Below, in pieces: positions 52,708-63,124 of a stretch of DNA of 64,000 nucleotides. A model generated the notes under the pieces. That model made no database searches. It saw nothing but the letters and a program-made list of their open reading frames with translations, and was not told the origin of the DNA. The position numbers and the translations under genes are program-made. The stretch spans positions 806,001-870,000 of the forward strand of contig NC_019962.1 of NCBI RefSeq assembly GCF_000230735.2. The letters run 5' to 3'. The stretch comes from Natrinema pellirubrum DSM 15624 (lineage in GTDB: Archaea; Halobacteriota; Halobacteria; Halobacteriales; Natrialbaceae). How positions within the stretch are numbered: the first letter of the stretch is position 1; each line of letters opens with the position of its first letter.

Positions 52708-53187
52708 ATGGGAATCAACTACTCAGTCGACGCGGATCCCGACGCCACGGCGAAAGCCATGCTTCGGGAGCGTCATATGAGCCACAAGCACAGCAAGGAG
52801 GTCGCACGCGAGATCAAGGGCAAGACCGTCGGCGAGGCCCAAGCGTACCTCCGTGACGTAATCGACGAGAAGCAGTCGGTCCCGTTCAAGTCCCACAACG
52901 CCGGCGCGGGGCATCGCTCCGACGTCGACGGCTGGGACGCTGGCAAGTACCCCGAGAAGGTCTCGGGGGAGTTCCTCGACCTGCTCGAGAACGTCGAGGC
53001 CAACGCGGACCATCAAGGCTTCGACGGCGAGTCCATGGAGATCGTCCACGTCGCCGCCCACAAGATCGGCGAGTCCGTGGGCCGCAAGCCCCGCGCGATG
53101 GGGCGTGCGTCCTCGTGGAACACGCCGGAGGTCGACGTCGAGATCGTCGTCGAAGAACAGGAGACCGAGGAGGAGGACGATAGCTAA
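52708..53187 (+). CDS. rpl22: Ribosomal protein L22 (uL22)
   Basis: A 159-residue large-subunit protein contacting all rRNA domains. It shows ATAKAMLRERHMSHKHSKEVAREIKG and GRASSWNTPEVDVEIVVEEQ (parts quoted). It overlaps rps3 by 1 bp. Confidence 0.96.
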   Translation: MGINYSVDADPDATAKAMLRERHMSHKHSKEVAREIKGKTVGEAQAYLRDVIDEKQSVPFKSHNAGAGHRSDVDGWDAGKYPEKVSGEFLDLLENVEANADHQGFDGESMEIVHVAAHKIGESVGRKPRAMGRASSWNTPEVDVEIVVEEQETEEEDDS

Positions 53188-54137
53188 TGGCTGACGAACA
53201 TCAATTCATCGAGAACGGCCTGCAGCGGTCCCAGATCGACGAGTTCTTCCAGGAAGAACTCGGCCGCGCGGGCTACGGTGGTATGGACGTCGCCAAGACG
53301 CCGATGGGAACCCAGATCGTCCTCAAGGCCGAAAAGCCCGGGATGGTCATCGGCAAGGGCGGCGAGAACATCCGGAAGGTCACGACGACCCTCGAGGAGC
53401 GGTTCAACCTCGAGGACCCCCAGATCGACGTGCAAGAGGTCGAAGAACCCGACCTGAACGCACGGATCGTCGCGGACCGACTGGCCAACGCACTCGAGCG
53501 TGGCTGGTACTTCCGGAAGGCCGGTCACACGACGATCGACCGGATCATGGAAGCCGGCGCGCTCGGTGCCGAGATCGTCCTGTCGGGGAAGGTCACGGGC
53601 GCCCGATCGCGCGTCGAGAAGTTCAACCGCGGCTACATCAAGCACAACGGCGAGCCCGCCGAGACGGTCGTCGACCACGGCCAGGGCGTCGCGGTCATGA
53701 AACTCGGCACCATCGGTGTCGACGTCAAGATCATCCCGCCGGGCGCGGAGCTGCCCGACGACTTCGAGGTCAACGAAGACATGGACCCCGAAGAGATCGT
53801 CCCCGACGCCGTCGAGGTCAACGAGGAAGGCGGCGTCGAGGAACTCCTCGAGGGCGAACCCGAGGAGGCCGAGGCCGCCGAGGCCGAAGCTGACACTGCA
53901 GACGCCGACGAGGCCGACGCCGAGGCCGACCTCGACGAGGACGTCGTCGAGGAGGTCATCGAGGAAGAAGTCGAGGCCGACGCCGACGAGGAGTTCGACG
54001 ACGTCGAAGTCCCCGGCGACGAAGATGTCGAAGAAGACCTCGAGGAACTCGAGGAAGACGTCGAAGCCGAGGCCGAGGAACTCGTCGAGGAGATGGAAGA
54101 GGCCGACGACGACGCGGACGAGGGAGGTGACGCCTGA
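53187..54137 (+). CDS. rps3: Ribosomal protein S3 (uS3) with long acidic tail
   Basis: A 316-residue small-subunit protein at the mRNA entry. The KH domain contains [15 protein letters not shown]. The normal fold ends near residue 200. The last 100 or so residues are almost entirely Glu, Asp, Ala and Val ([20 protein letters not shown]), a halophile-type tail that is unusually long. It overlaps rpl29 by 1 bp. Confidence 0.96.
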   Translation: MADEHQFIENGLQRSQIDEFFQEELGRAGYGGMDVAKTPMGTQIVLKAEKPGMVIGKGGENIRKVTTTLEERFNLEDPQIDVQEVEEPDLNARIVADRLANALERGWYFRKAGHTTIDRIMEAGALGAEIVLSGKVTGARSRVEKFNRGYIKHNGEPAETVVDHGQGVAVMKLGTIGVDVKIIPPGAELPDDFEVNEDMDPEEIVPDAVEVNEEGGVEELLEGEPEEAEAAEAEADTADADEADAEADLDEDVVEEVIEEEVEADADEEFDDVEVPGDEDVEEDLEELEEDVEAEAEELVEEMEEADDDADEGGDA

Positions 54138-54367
54138 TGGCGATCCTCCACGTCGAAGAGATCCGCGACATGACGCCCGCCGAGCGGGCGGAAGAACTCG
54201 AGGAACTCGAGACCGAACTGCTGAACCAGAAGTCCGTCCTCGCCGCCGGTGGGGCCCCGGAGAACCCGGGCCGTATCGGCGAGCTTGGTCGTACCATCGC
54301 GCGGATCAAGACGATCCAGCGCGAGGAAGGCGACCTCGAGGACGAAGCGGACGCAACCGCGGAATAA
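54137..54367 (+). CDS. rpl29: Ribosomal protein L29 (uL29)
   Basis: A 76-residue helical-hairpin protein near the tunnel exit: [21 protein letters not shown] and [21 protein letters not shown]. It overlaps rps3 and is followed 10 nt later by rnp1. Confidence 0.95.
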   Translation: MAILHVEEIRDMTPAERAEELEELETELLNQKSVLAAGGAPENPGRIGELGRTIARIKTIQREEGDLEDEADATAE

Positions 54368-54377
54368 CGAGACACAA

Positions 54378-54836
54378 ATGGCACTGACACCCGAGACGCT
54401 GCCGCGACACGAACTCAACGGGCTCCCCGTGCGAGTCGTCGAGAGCGACGACTCCTCGCGGGTGGGCATAGAGGGGCGGGTCGTCATCGAGACGACCAAG
54501 ACCCTGTCGATAGAGGTTCGGACGGACGGCGAGTCTCGGGTCGTGATGGTGCCGAAGTCGGGCTCGACGTTCGAGTTCGCGATCACAGATGACGCCGCCG
54601 ATCCCGCGAAGGGATCGGGGACTGCGTCCAAACTGGCCGATACTCAACCTGGGGCTGCCGAGCAATCGGTCGCCCTAGACCGGGCTGCCGGCGATGCCGG
54701 CAGCCATCGCGGTGATCCCGAAAGGGACCACCGCGCAGCTGGCGAGGACGTAGCCTACGTTACGGTCGATGGATCGCGCTTGCTCTCACGACCCGCCCGA
54801 CGCACGGAAACAAATGGTGACTCACCATGGCAATAG
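54378..54836 (+). CDS. rnp1: Ribonuclease P protein component 1 (Rpp29/Pop4)
   Basis: A 152-residue RNase P subunit that helps process the 5' ends of tRNAs. The Sm-like core includes GIEGRVVIETTKTLSIEV and VMVPKSGSTFEFAI, and closes with DVAYVTVDGSRLLSRPARR. Between these two parts lies a polar insertion of about 55 residues (75-128) rich in Ala, Gly, Asp and Ser, absent from the usual 90-100-residue form. It overlaps rps17 by 10 bp. Confidence 0.92.
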   Translation: MALTPETLPRHELNGLPVRVVESDDSSRVGIEGRVVIETTKTLSIEVRTDGESRVVMVPKSGSTFEFAITDDAADPAKGSGTASKLADTQPGAAEQSVALDRAAGDAGSHRGDPERDHRAAGEDVAYVTVDGSRLLSRPARRTETNGDSPWQ

Positions 54837-55261
54837 GACTAGACGTTGACACCCCTCCGGAACCAGAGAACCCGGAGGAATACGACTACGAGAAGTGTCC
54901 GTTCTACGGCGAACTCTCCGTTCGAGGGCAGATCCTCGAGGGGACGGTCGTCTCGACGGACATGGACAAGACCGTAGTCGTCGAGCGAGAGTACGATGTG
55001 GCGGTCCCGAAGTACGACCGACACATGAAACGACGCTCGCGCATCCCGGCACACGTACCGGGCGTGCTCGAGCCGCTCTCGGTCGGTGACACGGTCAAGA
55101 TCGCAGAGACCCGACCACTGTCGAAGACGAAATCGCACGTGGTCGTCGAAGTAACCGAGGAAGCGACCGCCGAGGACCTCGCGGAGCTGACCAGCCAGGC
55201 CGAGCCTGAGCCGGCGCTTTCCGACGAGGACCTCGCCGCCGCAGAAGAGGGTGATCAGTGA
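54827..55261 (+). CDS. rps17: Ribosomal protein S17 (uS17)
   Basis: A 144-residue OB-fold small-subunit protein: [20 protein letters not shown] and [20 protein letters not shown]-terminal acidic extension of about 30 residues follows the core. Overlaps rnp1 and rpl14. Confidence 0.96.
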   Translation: MAIGLDVDTPPEPENPEEYDYEKCPFYGELSVRGQILEGTVVSTDMDKTVVVEREYDVAVPKYDRHMKRRSRIPAHVPGVLEPLSVGDTVKIAETRPLSKTKSHVVVEVTEEATAEDLAELTSQAEPEPALSDEDLAAAEEGDQ

Positions 55262-55659
55262 TGGAGGCGATGAAGGCCGACGTCACGCAGGGCCTGAAGA
55301 AGGGCTCGCTGGTCACGTGTGCCGACAACACCGGCGCGCGTGAGCTGAAGGTCATCAGCGTCGCGGGCTACCACGGCACCAAGAACCGCCAGCCGAAGGC
55401 GGGAATCGGTGACAAAGTGACCGTCTCGGTCACCAAGGGTACCCCCGAGATGCGCCGCCAGGTCCTCGAGGCCGTCGTCGTCCGCCAGCGGAAGTCGATC
55501 CGCCGGCCCGACGGCACCCGACTGAAGTTCGAGGACAACGCGGCGGTCATCATCGACGAGAACGAAGAGCCCCGTGGTACGGAGATCAAGGGGCCGATCG
55601 CCCGCGAAGTCGCGGAACGCTTCGGAGCAATCGCCAGCACGGCGACGATGATCGTATAG
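55258..55659 (+). CDS. rpl14: Ribosomal protein L14 (uL14)
   Basis: A 133-residue large-subunit protein at the subunit interface. It has [17 protein letters not shown] and [32 protein letters not shown] (part quoted). Overlaps rps17 by 4 bp. Confidence 0.96.
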   Translation: MMEAMKADVTQGLKKGSLVTCADNTGARELKVISVAGYHGTKNRQPKAGIGDKVTVSVTKGTPEMRRQVLEAVVVRQRKSIRRPDGTRLKFEDNAAVIIDENEEPRGTEIKGPIAREVAERFGAIASTATMIV

Positions 55660-55661
55660 AT

Positions 55662-56018
55662 ATGACCGAGCAACCACACAAACAGCGAACGCAGACGGAA
55701 CGCGCGCCGCTGCACAAGCGACAGAAGCAGCTGCACGCGACGCTGTCCGACGACCTCCGCGAGGAGTACGACACCCGTCGAACCCGCGTCAACGCGGGCG
55801 ACACGGTCGAGGTCATGCGCGGCGACCACGCCGGCGACGAAGGCGAGGTCCTCCGTGCGATCCTCGAGGACGGAACGATTCACGTCGAGGACGTGACCGT
55901 CGAGACGGCCGACGGCGAGGAAGTGCCGCGGCCGCTGGACCCGTCGAACGTCCGGATCACGGACCTCGACCTCGAGGACGAGCGTCGCGAGGCGCGTCTC
56001 GAAGGTGATAGCGAATGA
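55662..56018 (+). CDS. rpl24: Ribosomal protein L24 (uL24)
   Basis: A 118-residue assembly-initiator protein with the KOW motif [22 protein letters not shown] and archaeal N-terminus [20 protein letters not shown]. Overlaps rps4e by 4 bp. Confidence 0.96.
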   Translation: MTEQPHKQRTQTERAPLHKRQKQLHATLSDDLREEYDTRRTRVNAGDTVEVMRGDHAGDEGEVLRAILEDGTIHVEDVTVETADGEEVPRPLDPSNVRITDLDLEDERREARLEGDSE

Positions 56019-56713
56019 CGAAACACCAGAAACGACTATCGGTACCGAAGTCCTGGCCGGTCGAGCGAAAGACCGAGACCTTCACGGTCAAGGCCGACGC
56101 CGGTCCCCACGGTGAAGACGGCGTGCCGCTCGTCGTCCTCCTGCGGGACGTACTCGGCTACGTGGACTCGCGGAAGGAAGCACGGTACGCCCTGAGCGAG
56201 GACGCGATCCTCATCAACGGCGACGCGATCAACGACGAACAGCGCCCGATCGGCATGTTCGACATCGTCGCGTTCCCCGGTCGCGGGGAGTACTACCGCG
56301 TCTTCCCCGACGAGGGCGGTCGGCTCGCGCTGACCGAGATCGACGAGGAGTCGGCCCAGAGCCGCCTCGGCAAGATCGAGGGCAAACAGCAGGTTCCCGG
56401 TGGCGACACGCAGCTCACGCTGCACGACGGGACCAACGTCCTCGTCGACGACGACGAGTACCAGGCAAAGGACTCGATCGTCATCGACAACGACGACAAA
56501 TCGATCGTCGCCCATTTCCCCTACGAGGAGGGGGCGCTCGTGACGGCCGTCCGTGGCAACCACGGTGGCAAGATCGGCGAGGTCGACGCGATCGACGTCA
56601 CGCCGGGCAGCGGCTCGAACCGCGTCGGCGTCTCGACGGACGACGGCGGCTTCGAGACCGTCGAGGAGTACGTCGTCGTGATCGACGAGAACTTCACGGG
56701 TGATGACGAATGA
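56015..56713 (+). CDS. rps4e: Ribosomal protein S4e (eS4)
   Basis: A 232-residue archaeal/eukaryotic-type protein: [20 protein letters not shown], an S4-like RNA-binding part, and a C-terminal KOW-like segment [18 protein letters not shown]. Overlaps rpl5 by 4 bp. Confidence 0.96.
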   Translation: MTKHQKRLSVPKSWPVERKTETFTVKADAGPHGEDGVPLVVLLRDVLGYVDSRKEARYALSEDAILINGDAINDEQRPIGMFDIVAFPGRGEYYRVFPDEGGRLALTEIDEESAQSRLGKIEGKQQVPGGDTQLTLHDGTNVLVDDDEYQAKDSIVIDNDDKSIVAHFPYEEGALVTAVRGNHGGKIGEVDAIDVTPGSGSNRVGVSTDDGGFETVEEYVVVIDENFTGDDE

Positions 56714-57243
56714 GCGAAGCCGAAGCCGACTTCCACGAGATGCGCGAACCGCGCGTCGAGAAGGTCGTCGTCCACATGGGCGTCGGTCAAGGTGGTCGCG
56801 AACTCGGTAAAGCCGAAGACATCATCGAGGAGATCACGGAGCAGGAAAGCGTCCGGACCCAAGCGAAAAAGACCGAACCCGACTTCGGCATTCGCCAGGG
56901 CGATCCGATCGGCACGAAGGTCACCCTTCGTGACGACGACGCCTACGAGTTCCTCGAGAAGGCGCTGCCGCTGACGGAACTCTCCCCGGCCCAGTTCGAC
57001 GACACGGGTAACTTCAGCTTCGGTGTCGAGGAACACACCGACTTCCCGAGCCAGGAGTACGACCCGAACGTCGGGATTTTCGGGCTGGACGTCACCGTCA
57101 ACCTGGTGCGTCCGGGCTACCGGATCGCCAAGCGCGACAAGGCCACCCGGTCGATCCCGTCGAAGCACCGACTGACCCCCGAGGACGCGCTCGCGTTCAT
57201 CAGGGCGAACTTCGACGTCAGCGTGGAGGCAGACGATGAGTGA
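56710..57243 (+). CDS. rpl5: Ribosomal protein L5 (uL5)
   Basis: A 177-residue 5S rRNA-binding protein: [22 protein letters not shown] and [21 protein letters not shown]. Overlaps rps14 by 8 bp. Confidence 0.96.
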   Translation: MSEAEADFHEMREPRVEKVVVHMGVGQGGRELGKAEDIIEEITEQESVRTQAKKTEPDFGIRQGDPIGTKVTLRDDDAYEFLEKALPLTELSPAQFDDTGNFSFGVEEHTDFPSQEYDPNVGIFGLDVTVNLVRPGYRIAKRDKATRSIPSKHRLTPEDALAFIRANFDVSVEADDE

Positions 57244-57424
57244 AAGCGAAACAGAAGCGGACAACGACCGCACGGGCGAGCACGCCGCAAAGCGGACGGG
57301 ACAGATCGAGTCCTGTCAGCGCTGTGGTCGCGAGCAAGGACTCGTCGGCAAGTACGACATCAATCTCTGCCGACAGTGCTTCCGCGAGATCGCCCGCGAG
57401 ATGGGATTCAAGAAGTATCGATAA
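57236..57424 (+). CDS. rps14: Ribosomal protein S14 (uS14), zinc type
   Basis: A 62-residue protein with two CxxC motifs (SCQRCGRE and NLCRQCFRE) binding zinc, ending GFKKYR. The first 20 residues are an acidic extension ([20 protein letters not shown]). Confidence 0.95.
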   Translation: MSESETEADNDRTGEHAAKRTGQIESCQRCGREQGLVGKYDINLCRQCFREIAREMGFKKYR

Positions 57425-57425
57425 C

Positions 57426-57818
57426 ATGACCGGAAACGATCCACTCAGCAACGCGCTCTCGGGACTCGACAACGCCGAGAGTGTGGGTCATCTCACCCAC
57501 GAGGTAACGCCCGCCTCGAACGAGATCGGCAGCGTACTCGAGGTCTTCTACGACCGCGGGTACATCGACGGCTTCGAGTACGTCGATGACGGCAAAGCCG
57601 GTCAGTTCGAGGTCGAACTGAAAGGAGCGATCAACGAGTGCGGCCCTATCAAGCCCCGCTACGCCGTTGGCGCTGAAGACTTCGAGAAGTGGGAGAAGCG
57701 CTATCTCCCGGCTCGAGACTTCGGTGCGCTCGTCGTCACGACGAGCAGTGGCATCATGAGCCACTACGAGGCACGCGAGCAGGGTATTGGGGGCCAGGTG
57801 ATCGCATACGTCTACTAA
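57426..57818 (+). CDS. rps8: Ribosomal protein S8 (uS8)
   Basis: A 130-residue protein of the central small-subunit domain: [38 protein letters not shown] and the ending GGQVIAYVY. The ATG at 57426 is 1 nt after the rps14 stop; a longer overlapping frame is not real. Confidence 0.96.
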   Translation: MTGNDPLSNALSGLDNAESVGHLTHEVTPASNEIGSVLEVFYDRGYIDGFEYVDDGKAGQFEVELKGAINECGPIKPRYAVGAEDFEKWEKRYLPARDFGALVVTTSSGIMSHYEAREQGIGGQVIAYVY

Positions 57819-57820
57819 CC

Positions 57821-58354
57821 ATGCGAGTTGAACTGGAAATCCCCGAAAACGTAACCGTCGAGGTCGATCGGTTCGACGTGACCGTCGAAGGTCCGGAAGG
57901 CACCGTTTCGCGGCGCCTCTGGTACCCCGACGTGACCGTCGAGACAGACGACGACCAGGTGGTCATCGAAAGCGGTGCCGAGGACGCGAAGACGAACTCG
58001 ACCGTCGGCACCTTCGAGAGCCACATCACCAACGCCTTCCACGGCGTGACCGAGGGCTGGGAGTACGAGATGGAGGTCTTCTACTCTCACTTCCCGATGC
58101 AGGTCCGTGTGGAGGGCGAGGAGGTCGTCATCGAGAACTTCCTCGGCGAAAAGGCACCGCGACGAACGACTATCCACGGTGAGACGGAGGTTACCGTCGA
58201 CGACGAGCAGCTCGTCCTGTCCGGCCCCAGCAAAGAAGACGTTGGACAGACGGCGGCCGACATCGAGCAGCTGACGAAGGTCAGCGGCAAGGACACCCGT
58301 ATCTTCCAGGACGGGGTCTACATCACCAACAAACCCGCCAAGGGAGGTGCCTGA
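57821..58354 (+). CDS. rpl6: Ribosomal protein L6 (uL6)
   Basis: A 177-residue protein near the factor-binding site with the two homologous halves of uL6. MRVELEIPENVTVEVDRFDV opens it; RTTIHGETEVTVDDEQLVLSG follows in the second half. The ATG at 57821 is preferred over a longer frame. Confidence 0.96.
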   Translation: MRVELEIPENVTVEVDRFDVTVEGPEGTVSRRLWYPDVTVETDDDQVVIESGAEDAKTNSTVGTFESHITNAFHGVTEGWEYEMEVFYSHFPMQVRVEGEEVVIENFLGEKAPRRTTIHGETEVTVDDEQLVLSGPSKEDVGQTAADIEQLTKVSGKDTRIFQDGVYITNKPAKGGA

Positions 58355-58357
58355 TAG

Positions 58358-59068
58358 ATGGCAGACGACGAACCCCAGGAACTCGAGGACATCAGCGGCG
58401 TCGGCGAGAGCAAGGCAGACGCACTACGCGACGCCGGCTTCGAGTCCATCCAGGACGTCAAGGAAGCCGATCAGGACGACCTCGCCGAGGCCGACGGCGT
58501 CGGTAACGCGCTCGCGGCCCGTATCAAGGCCGACGTCGGTGACCTCGAGGTCACCGAGGAGACCGAGGCCGAGATCGAAGACGAAGGCGCAGAAGAGGAA
58601 GAGCCGGACGAAGACGTCGAAACCGAACTGCAGCCCCGCGGGCTGACCGAGAAGACGCCCGATCTCTCCGAGGAGGAGGAGCGACTCCTCAACCGACGGA
58701 AAAGCGAGGGCAAGCCGCAGTTCAACCGGCAGGACTACCACAAGAAAAAGCGGACGCCGGAGTCCTGGCGACGACCCCGCGGGACGCTGTCCAAGCAGCG
58801 CCGCGGCGTCAAGGGCAAGGGCCCGAAGGTCCAGGCCGGCTACCGTACGCCGACGGAAGTCCGCGGGAAGCACCCGAGCGGCTTCGAGGAAGTCTACGTC
58901 GAGAACACGGACGACCTCGAGGGCGTCGACGGCTCCCGCGAAGCGGTCCGGATCGCCTCCTCGGTCGGCGCGCGCAAGCGCGAACGCATCGAGGAGCAAG
59001 CAGAGGAGCAGGGCGTCCGCGTCCTGAACCCGACCTACGAGGAAGTCGAGGTGGAAGCAGATGACTGA
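58358..59068 (+). CDS. rpl32e: Ribosomal protein L32e (eL32) with N-terminal HhH extension
   Basis: A 236-residue protein. The eL32 core (from about residue 95) includes [20 protein letters not shown] and [19 protein letters not shown]. The first 60 residues form a helix-hairpin-helix-like domain ([30 protein letters not shown]) and then an acidic linker, an extension not found in eukaryotic eL32. Overlaps rpl19e by 8 bp. Confidence 0.95.
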   Translation: MADDEPQELEDISGVGESKADALRDAGFESIQDVKEADQDDLAEADGVGNALAARIKADVGDLEVTEETEAEIEDEGAEEEEPDEDVETELQPRGLTEKTPDLSEEEERLLNRRKSEGKPQFNRQDYHKKKRTPESWRRPRGTLSKQRRGVKGKGPKVQAGYRTPTEVRGKHPSGFEEVYVENTDDLEGVDGSREAVRIASSVGARKRERIEEQAEEQGVRVLNPTYEEVEVEADD

Positions 59069-59510
59069 TCTCTCCGCACAGAAGCGACTGGCAGCCGACG
59101 TCTTGGACGTCGGCGAAAACCGCGTCTGGCTCGACCCCGACGCCCAGGGTGACATCGCCGAAGCGATCACCCGCGACGAGATCCGCGAACTCGTCGACGA
59201 GGGACGCATTCAGGCCGACGAACCCTCGGGCAACTCCCGCGGTCGCGCCCGCGAGCGCAACGCGAAACGCGCCTACGGCCACCAGAAGGGCCAGGGCAAG
59301 CGCCGCGGCAAGAAGGGCGCACGCCAGAACGAGAAAGACGAGTGGCAGGACAAGATTCGCGCACAGCGTCGGAAGCTGCGTGAACTCCGCGACAAGGGCG
59401 AACTCTCGCCCACGCAGTACCGCGAGCTCTATAAGAAGGCTGGCGGTGGGGAGTTCCGTAGCGTCCGGTACCTGTTGAACTACATCGACGACAACTACGG
59501 TGACCAATAA
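59061..59510 (+). CDS. rpl19e: Ribosomal protein L19e (eL19)
   Basis: A 149-residue archaeal/eukaryotic-type protein: [20 protein letters not shown] and the basic helix [20 protein letters not shown]. Overlaps rpl18 by 1 bp. Confidence 0.96.
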   Translation: MTDLSAQKRLAADVLDVGENRVWLDPDAQGDIAEAITRDEIRELVDEGRIQADEPSGNSRGRARERNAKRAYGHQKGQGKRRGKKGARQNEKDEWQDKIRAQRRKLRELRDKGELSPTQYRELYKKAGGGEFRSVRYLLNYIDDNYGDQ

Positions 59511-60058
59511 TGGCGACAGGACCACGATACAAAGTACCGATGCGGCGTCGCCGTGAGGTCCGGACGGACTACCACCAAAGGTTGCGCCTGCTGAAATCGG
59601 GCAAGCCCCGCCTCGTCGCTCGCAAGAGCAACAAGCATACTACGGCGCAGCTGATCACTCCCGGACCTCAGGGAGACGAGACGCTCGCAAGCGCACACTC
59701 GAGCGATCTAGAGGAGTACGGTTGGGACGCACCCACGAGCAACATTTCGGCGGCGTATCTGACCGGCCTGCTGGCCGGCCAGCGAGCCGTCGAGGCCGGG
59801 ATCGAGGAGGCAGTGCTGGACATCGGCCTCAACACCGCGACGCCGGGCAACAAGGTGTTTGCGGTCCAGGAGGGGGCGATCGACGCCGGCCTCGAGATCC
59901 CGCACAACGACAGCGTACTGGCGGACTGGTCGCGCACTCGCGGCGAACACATCGCCGAGTACGCCGAGCAGCTAGACGAGCCGCTCTACAGCGGCGAGTT
60001 CGACGCGACTGACCTCCCCGAACACTTCGACGAGGTACGAGAGGAGATCCTAGAATGA
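59510..60058 (+). CDS. rpl18: Ribosomal protein L18 (uL18)
   Basis: A 182-residue 5S rRNA-binding protein: [40 protein letters not shown] and the ending [14 protein letters not shown]. Overlaps rps5 by 4 bp. Confidence 0.96.
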   Translation: MATGPRYKVPMRRRREVRTDYHQRLRLLKSGKPRLVARKSNKHTTAQLITPGPQGDETLASAHSSDLEEYGWDAPTSNISAAYLTGLLAGQRAVEAGIEEAVLDIGLNTATPGNKVFAVQEGAIDAGLEIPHNDSVLADWSRTRGEHIAEYAEQLDEPLYSGEFDATDLPEHFDEVREEILE

Positions 60059-60711
60059 GTGGAAACAACTACAACGACGGCGGATGGGAACCGGTTACCC
60101 GTCTCGGCCGAATGGTTCAGGAGGGCGACATCGAGACGATGGAGGACGCCCTCAACTCGGGCCTCCCGCTGAAGGAGCCCGAACTCGTCGACCAGCTCCT
60201 CCCCGGACTGGAAGACGAAGTACTGGACATCAACATGGTCCAGCGGATGACCGACTCCGGGCGACGCGTGAAGTTCCGCTGTGTCGTCGCCGTCGGCAAC
60301 CGCGACGGCTTCATCGGCTACGCGGAAGGCCGCGACGATCAGGTCGGCTCCGCCATCCAGAAGGCCATCGGTATCGCGAAGCTGAACATGATCCAGGTGC
60401 CCCGCGGCTCGGGCTCCTGGGAGGACCGTTCGGACCGGCCACACTCGCTGACCCGACGGACGACCGGCAAAGCCGGCTCCGTCGAGGTCGAACTCATCCC
60501 CGCCCCCGAAGGGCTGGGGCTGGCCGCCAGCGACACCGTCCGTCACGTCCTCGAGCTGGCTGGCATCGAGAACGCCTGGACGAAGAGCCACGGCAACACG
60601 CGAACGACGGTCAACCTCGCGAAAGCGACCTACAACGCACTCGAAAACGCCTCCCAGTCGCGGCATCCGCGCCGTCGACCCAACCGTGAGGAAGCCGAGG
60701 TGAGCGAGTGA
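60055..60711 (+). CDS. rps5: Ribosomal protein S5 (uS5)
   Basis: A 218-residue decoding-site protein: [40 protein letters not shown] and [19 protein letters not shown]. Overlaps rpl30 by 1 bp. Confidence 0.96.
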   Translation: MSGNNYNDGGWEPVTRLGRMVQEGDIETMEDALNSGLPLKEPELVDQLLPGLEDEVLDINMVQRMTDSGRRVKFRCVVAVGNRDGFIGYAEGRDDQVGSAIQKAIGIAKLNMIQVPRGSGSWEDRSDRPHSLTRRTTGKAGSVEVELIPAPEGLGLAASDTVRHVLELAGIENAWTKSHGNTRTTVNLAKATYNALENASQSRHPRRRPNREEAEVSE

Positions 60712-61178
60712 TGAAGGCGATCGTGCAGGTTCGCGGCGAAGTGAACCGACAGGACGACGTCCAGGACACGCTGGAGATGCTCAACATCCACAGCGTCAAC
60801 CACTGCGCGCTCGTCCCCGAGACCGACGCCTACGAGGGGATGATCGCGAAGGTAAACGACTACGTCGCCCACGGCGAACCCGACGCCGACGTCCTCGAGA
60901 CGCTGCTCGCAAAGCGAGCCGAACCCCTCGAGGGCGACCAGGCAGATGTCGACGAAGCGTGGCTGGCCGACAACACCGAGTACGACGACTTCGGTGAACT
61001 GGCCGACGCGCTCCTGGCGGAGGAGACGACCCTTCGTGACGAAGGACTGTCACCGACGCTTCGACTCCACCCACCGCGGGGGGGTCACGAGGGTATCAAG
61101 AAGCCGACCATCGAGGGCGGCCAACTCGGAAAGCATACAACGGGGCAGATTAACGACCTGCTAGAATCGATGCGATAA
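60711..61178 (+). CDS. rpl30: Ribosomal protein L30 (uL30)
   Basis: A 155-residue archaeal-length uL30: [40 protein letters not shown] and RLHPPRGGHEGIKKP. The ATG at 60711 shares a base with the rps5 stop. Confidence 0.95.
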   Translation: MKAIVQVRGEVNRQDDVQDTLEMLNIHSVNHCALVPETDAYEGMIAKVNDYVAHGEPDADVLETLLAKRAEPLEGDQADVDEAWLADNTEYDDFGELADALLAEETTLRDEGLSPTLRLHPPRGGHEGIKKPTIEGGQLGKHTTGQINDLLESMR

Positions 61179-61180
61179 CC

Positions 61181-61660
61181 ATGACGAGCAAAAAACGACG
61201 CCAGCGCGGATCGCGGACCCACAGCGGCGGTTCCCACAAGAACCGACGCGGTGCGGGCCACCGCGGTGGTCGCGGCCGTGCCGGGCGCAGCAAACACGAG
61301 TTCCACAACTACGAACCGAAGGGCAAACACGGCTTCAAGCGTCCCCACGACATCCGCGAGACGGTCGCGGAGATCGACGTCCAGAAGTTAGACGAGGACG
61401 CGATCCTCTACGTCGCGGAGGACCTCGCCGAGGAGGCCGACGGTGGCTACGCCCTCGACGCTCGCGATATCGTCGAGGACGGCCACGAGGTCGACAAAGT
61501 GAAAGTCCTCGGTTCGGGACAGGTTCGCAACGAACTGACCGTTACGGCTGATGCCTTCTCCGACGCGGCGGAAGAGAAGCTCGAGGCCGCTGGCGGCGAG
61601 GCCGTCCTCACGGAGCGCGCACAGGAGGACGACGCCGACGACAAACGGGACGAGGACTAA
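61181..61660 (+). CDS. rpl15: Ribosomal protein L15 (uL15)
   Basis: A 159-residue protein with the glycine/arginine-rich N-terminus KKRRQRGSRTHSGGSHKNRR and the later KVLGSGQVRNELTVTADAFS. An acidic tail follows. It lies 3 nt before secY. Confidence 0.96.
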   Translation: MTSKKRRQRGSRTHSGGSHKNRRGAGHRGGRGRAGRSKHEFHNYEPKGKHGFKRPHDIRETVAEIDVQKLDEDAILYVAEDLAEEADGGYALDARDIVEDGHEVDKVKVLGSGQVRNELTVTADAFSDAAEEKLEAAGGEAVLTERAQEDDADDKRDED

Positions 61661-61663
61661 CAT

Positions 61664-63124
61664 ATGGGATGGAAGGAAGCCGCTGAACCGGTCCTAACGC
61701 GGATGCCAGCAGTGCGCCGTCCGGAGGGGCACGTCCCCTTCAAGCGGAAGCTGATGTGGACGGCCGGCATCCTCATGTTGTACTTCTTCCTGACGAACGT
61801 CACGCTGCTCGGTCTGCAGTCCGGCGGGGCAAACGACCTCTTCGGCGAGTTCCGCGCGATCCTCGCGGGCTCACAGGGGTCGGTGCTGCAGGTCGGTATC
61901 GGCCCGATCGTCACCGCGAGCATCGTCTTACAGTTGCTCGGCGGGGCGAACTTGCTCGGACTCGACACCGACGATCCGCGGGACCAGGTCCTCTATCAGG
62001 GGCTCCAGAAGCTGCTGGTGGTCATGATGGTGATCCTGACCGGGCTTCCGATGGTGTTCGCCGGCGGCTTCCTGCCAGCCCAGCAAACGCTGCAGCTCGG
62101 CGGCCTCGCTCTCGAGGGAACGCAGGTTCAGCTCCTGATGTTCGCCCAGATCCTCGTCGGGGGGATCCTCATCCTCTACATGGACGAGGTCGTCAGCAAG
62201 TGGGGCGTCGGGAGCGGGATCGGCCTGTTCATCATCGCCGGCGTGAGCCAGCGACTGGTCACCGGGCTCGTCCAGCCCGCACAGGGCGGGTTCCTCTTTG
62301 ACTGGTATCGCATCCTGACCGGTCAGGTCGACGTCGGATCGCTCGTTTCGGCGAGCGGACTCCAGACGCTGCTGATCGGCGAGGGACAGCTCATCGCACT
62401 ACTGACGACGCTGCTGATCTTCGGGATCGTCGTCTACGCGGAGTCGGTCCGCGTCGAGATTCCGCTGAGTCACGCCCGCGTCAAAGGCGCTCGCGGTCGC
62501 TTCCCCGTGAAGCTCATCTACGCGAGCGTCCTGCCGATGATCCTCGTTCGCGCCGTGCAGGCGAACGTCCAGTTCATGGGCCAGATCCTCAACCGGCAGT
62601 GGAGCGGCATGCCCGCCTGGCTCGGTACCTACTCGCAGGGCCAGCCCGACGGCGGGTTCTTCTACTACGTGTCGCCGATCTACTCGCCGCAGGACTGGAT
62701 GTGGTTCACGGCGAACGTCTCCCAGGAGTGGTGGCAAGTGCTGATCCGCATCGGTATCGACGTCACGTTCATGGTCGTCGGCGGTGCGATCTTCGCCATC
62801 TTCTGGGTCGAAACGACCGACATGGGGCCCGAATCGACGGCGAAGCAGATCCAGAACTCCGGGATGCAGATCCCCGGCTTCCGACAGAACGTCGGCGTCA
62901 TCGAGAAGGTCATGGAGCGGTACATTCCGCAAGTGACCGTCATCGGCGGCGCACTGGTCGGCCTGCTGGCCGTCTGGGCGAACATGCTCGGTACCATCGG
63001 TTCCGTCTCCGGGACGGGGCTGCTGCTCGCGGTCTCGATCACGTACAAGCTGTACGAGGAGATCGCCGAGGAACAGCTCATGGAGATGCACCCGATGATG
63101 CGCCAGATGTTCGGCAACGAGTAA
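61664..63124 (+). CDS. secY: Preprotein translocase subunit SecY
   Basis: A 486-residue protein with ten transmembrane helices forming the Sec channel. The plug region after the first helix includes LLGLQSGGANDLFGEFRAIL; later motifs are VVSKWGVGSGIGLFIIAGVS, RVEIPLSHARVKGARGRFPV and the C-terminal cytoplasmic ending MMRQMFGNE. It is the last gene of the cluster, as usual in archaea, placing secretion capacity with ribosome synthesis. Confidence 0.97.
   Translation: MGWKEAAEPVLTRMPAVRRPEGHVPFKRKLMWTAGILMLYFFLTNVTLLGLQSGGANDLFGEFRAILAGSQGSVLQVGIGPIVTASIVLQLLGGANLLGLDTDDPRDQVLYQGLQKLLVVMMVILTGLPMVFAGGFLPAQQTLQLGGLALEGTQVQLLMFAQILVGGILILYMDEVVSKWGVGSGIGLFIIAGVSQRLVTGLVQPAQGGFLFDWYRILTGQVDVGSLVSASGLQTLLIGEGQLIALLTTLLIFGIVVYAESVRVEIPLSHARVKGARGRFPVKLIYASVLPMILVRAVQANVQFMGQILNRQWSGMPAWLGTYSQGQPDGGFFYYVSPIYSPQDWMWFTANVSQEWWQVLIRIGIDVTFMVVGGAIFAIFWVETTDMGPESTAKQIQNSGMQIPGFRQNVGVIEKVMERYIPQVTVIGGALVGLLAVWANMLGTIGSVSGTGLLLAVSITYKLYEEIAEEQLMEMHPMMRQMFGNE

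Noticed and set aside
53633-54631. Ser-rich 332-codon minus-strand frame
   Set aside because: Serine runs arise from reading the acidic tail of S3 (GAG/GAC codons) in reverse; not a real protein.
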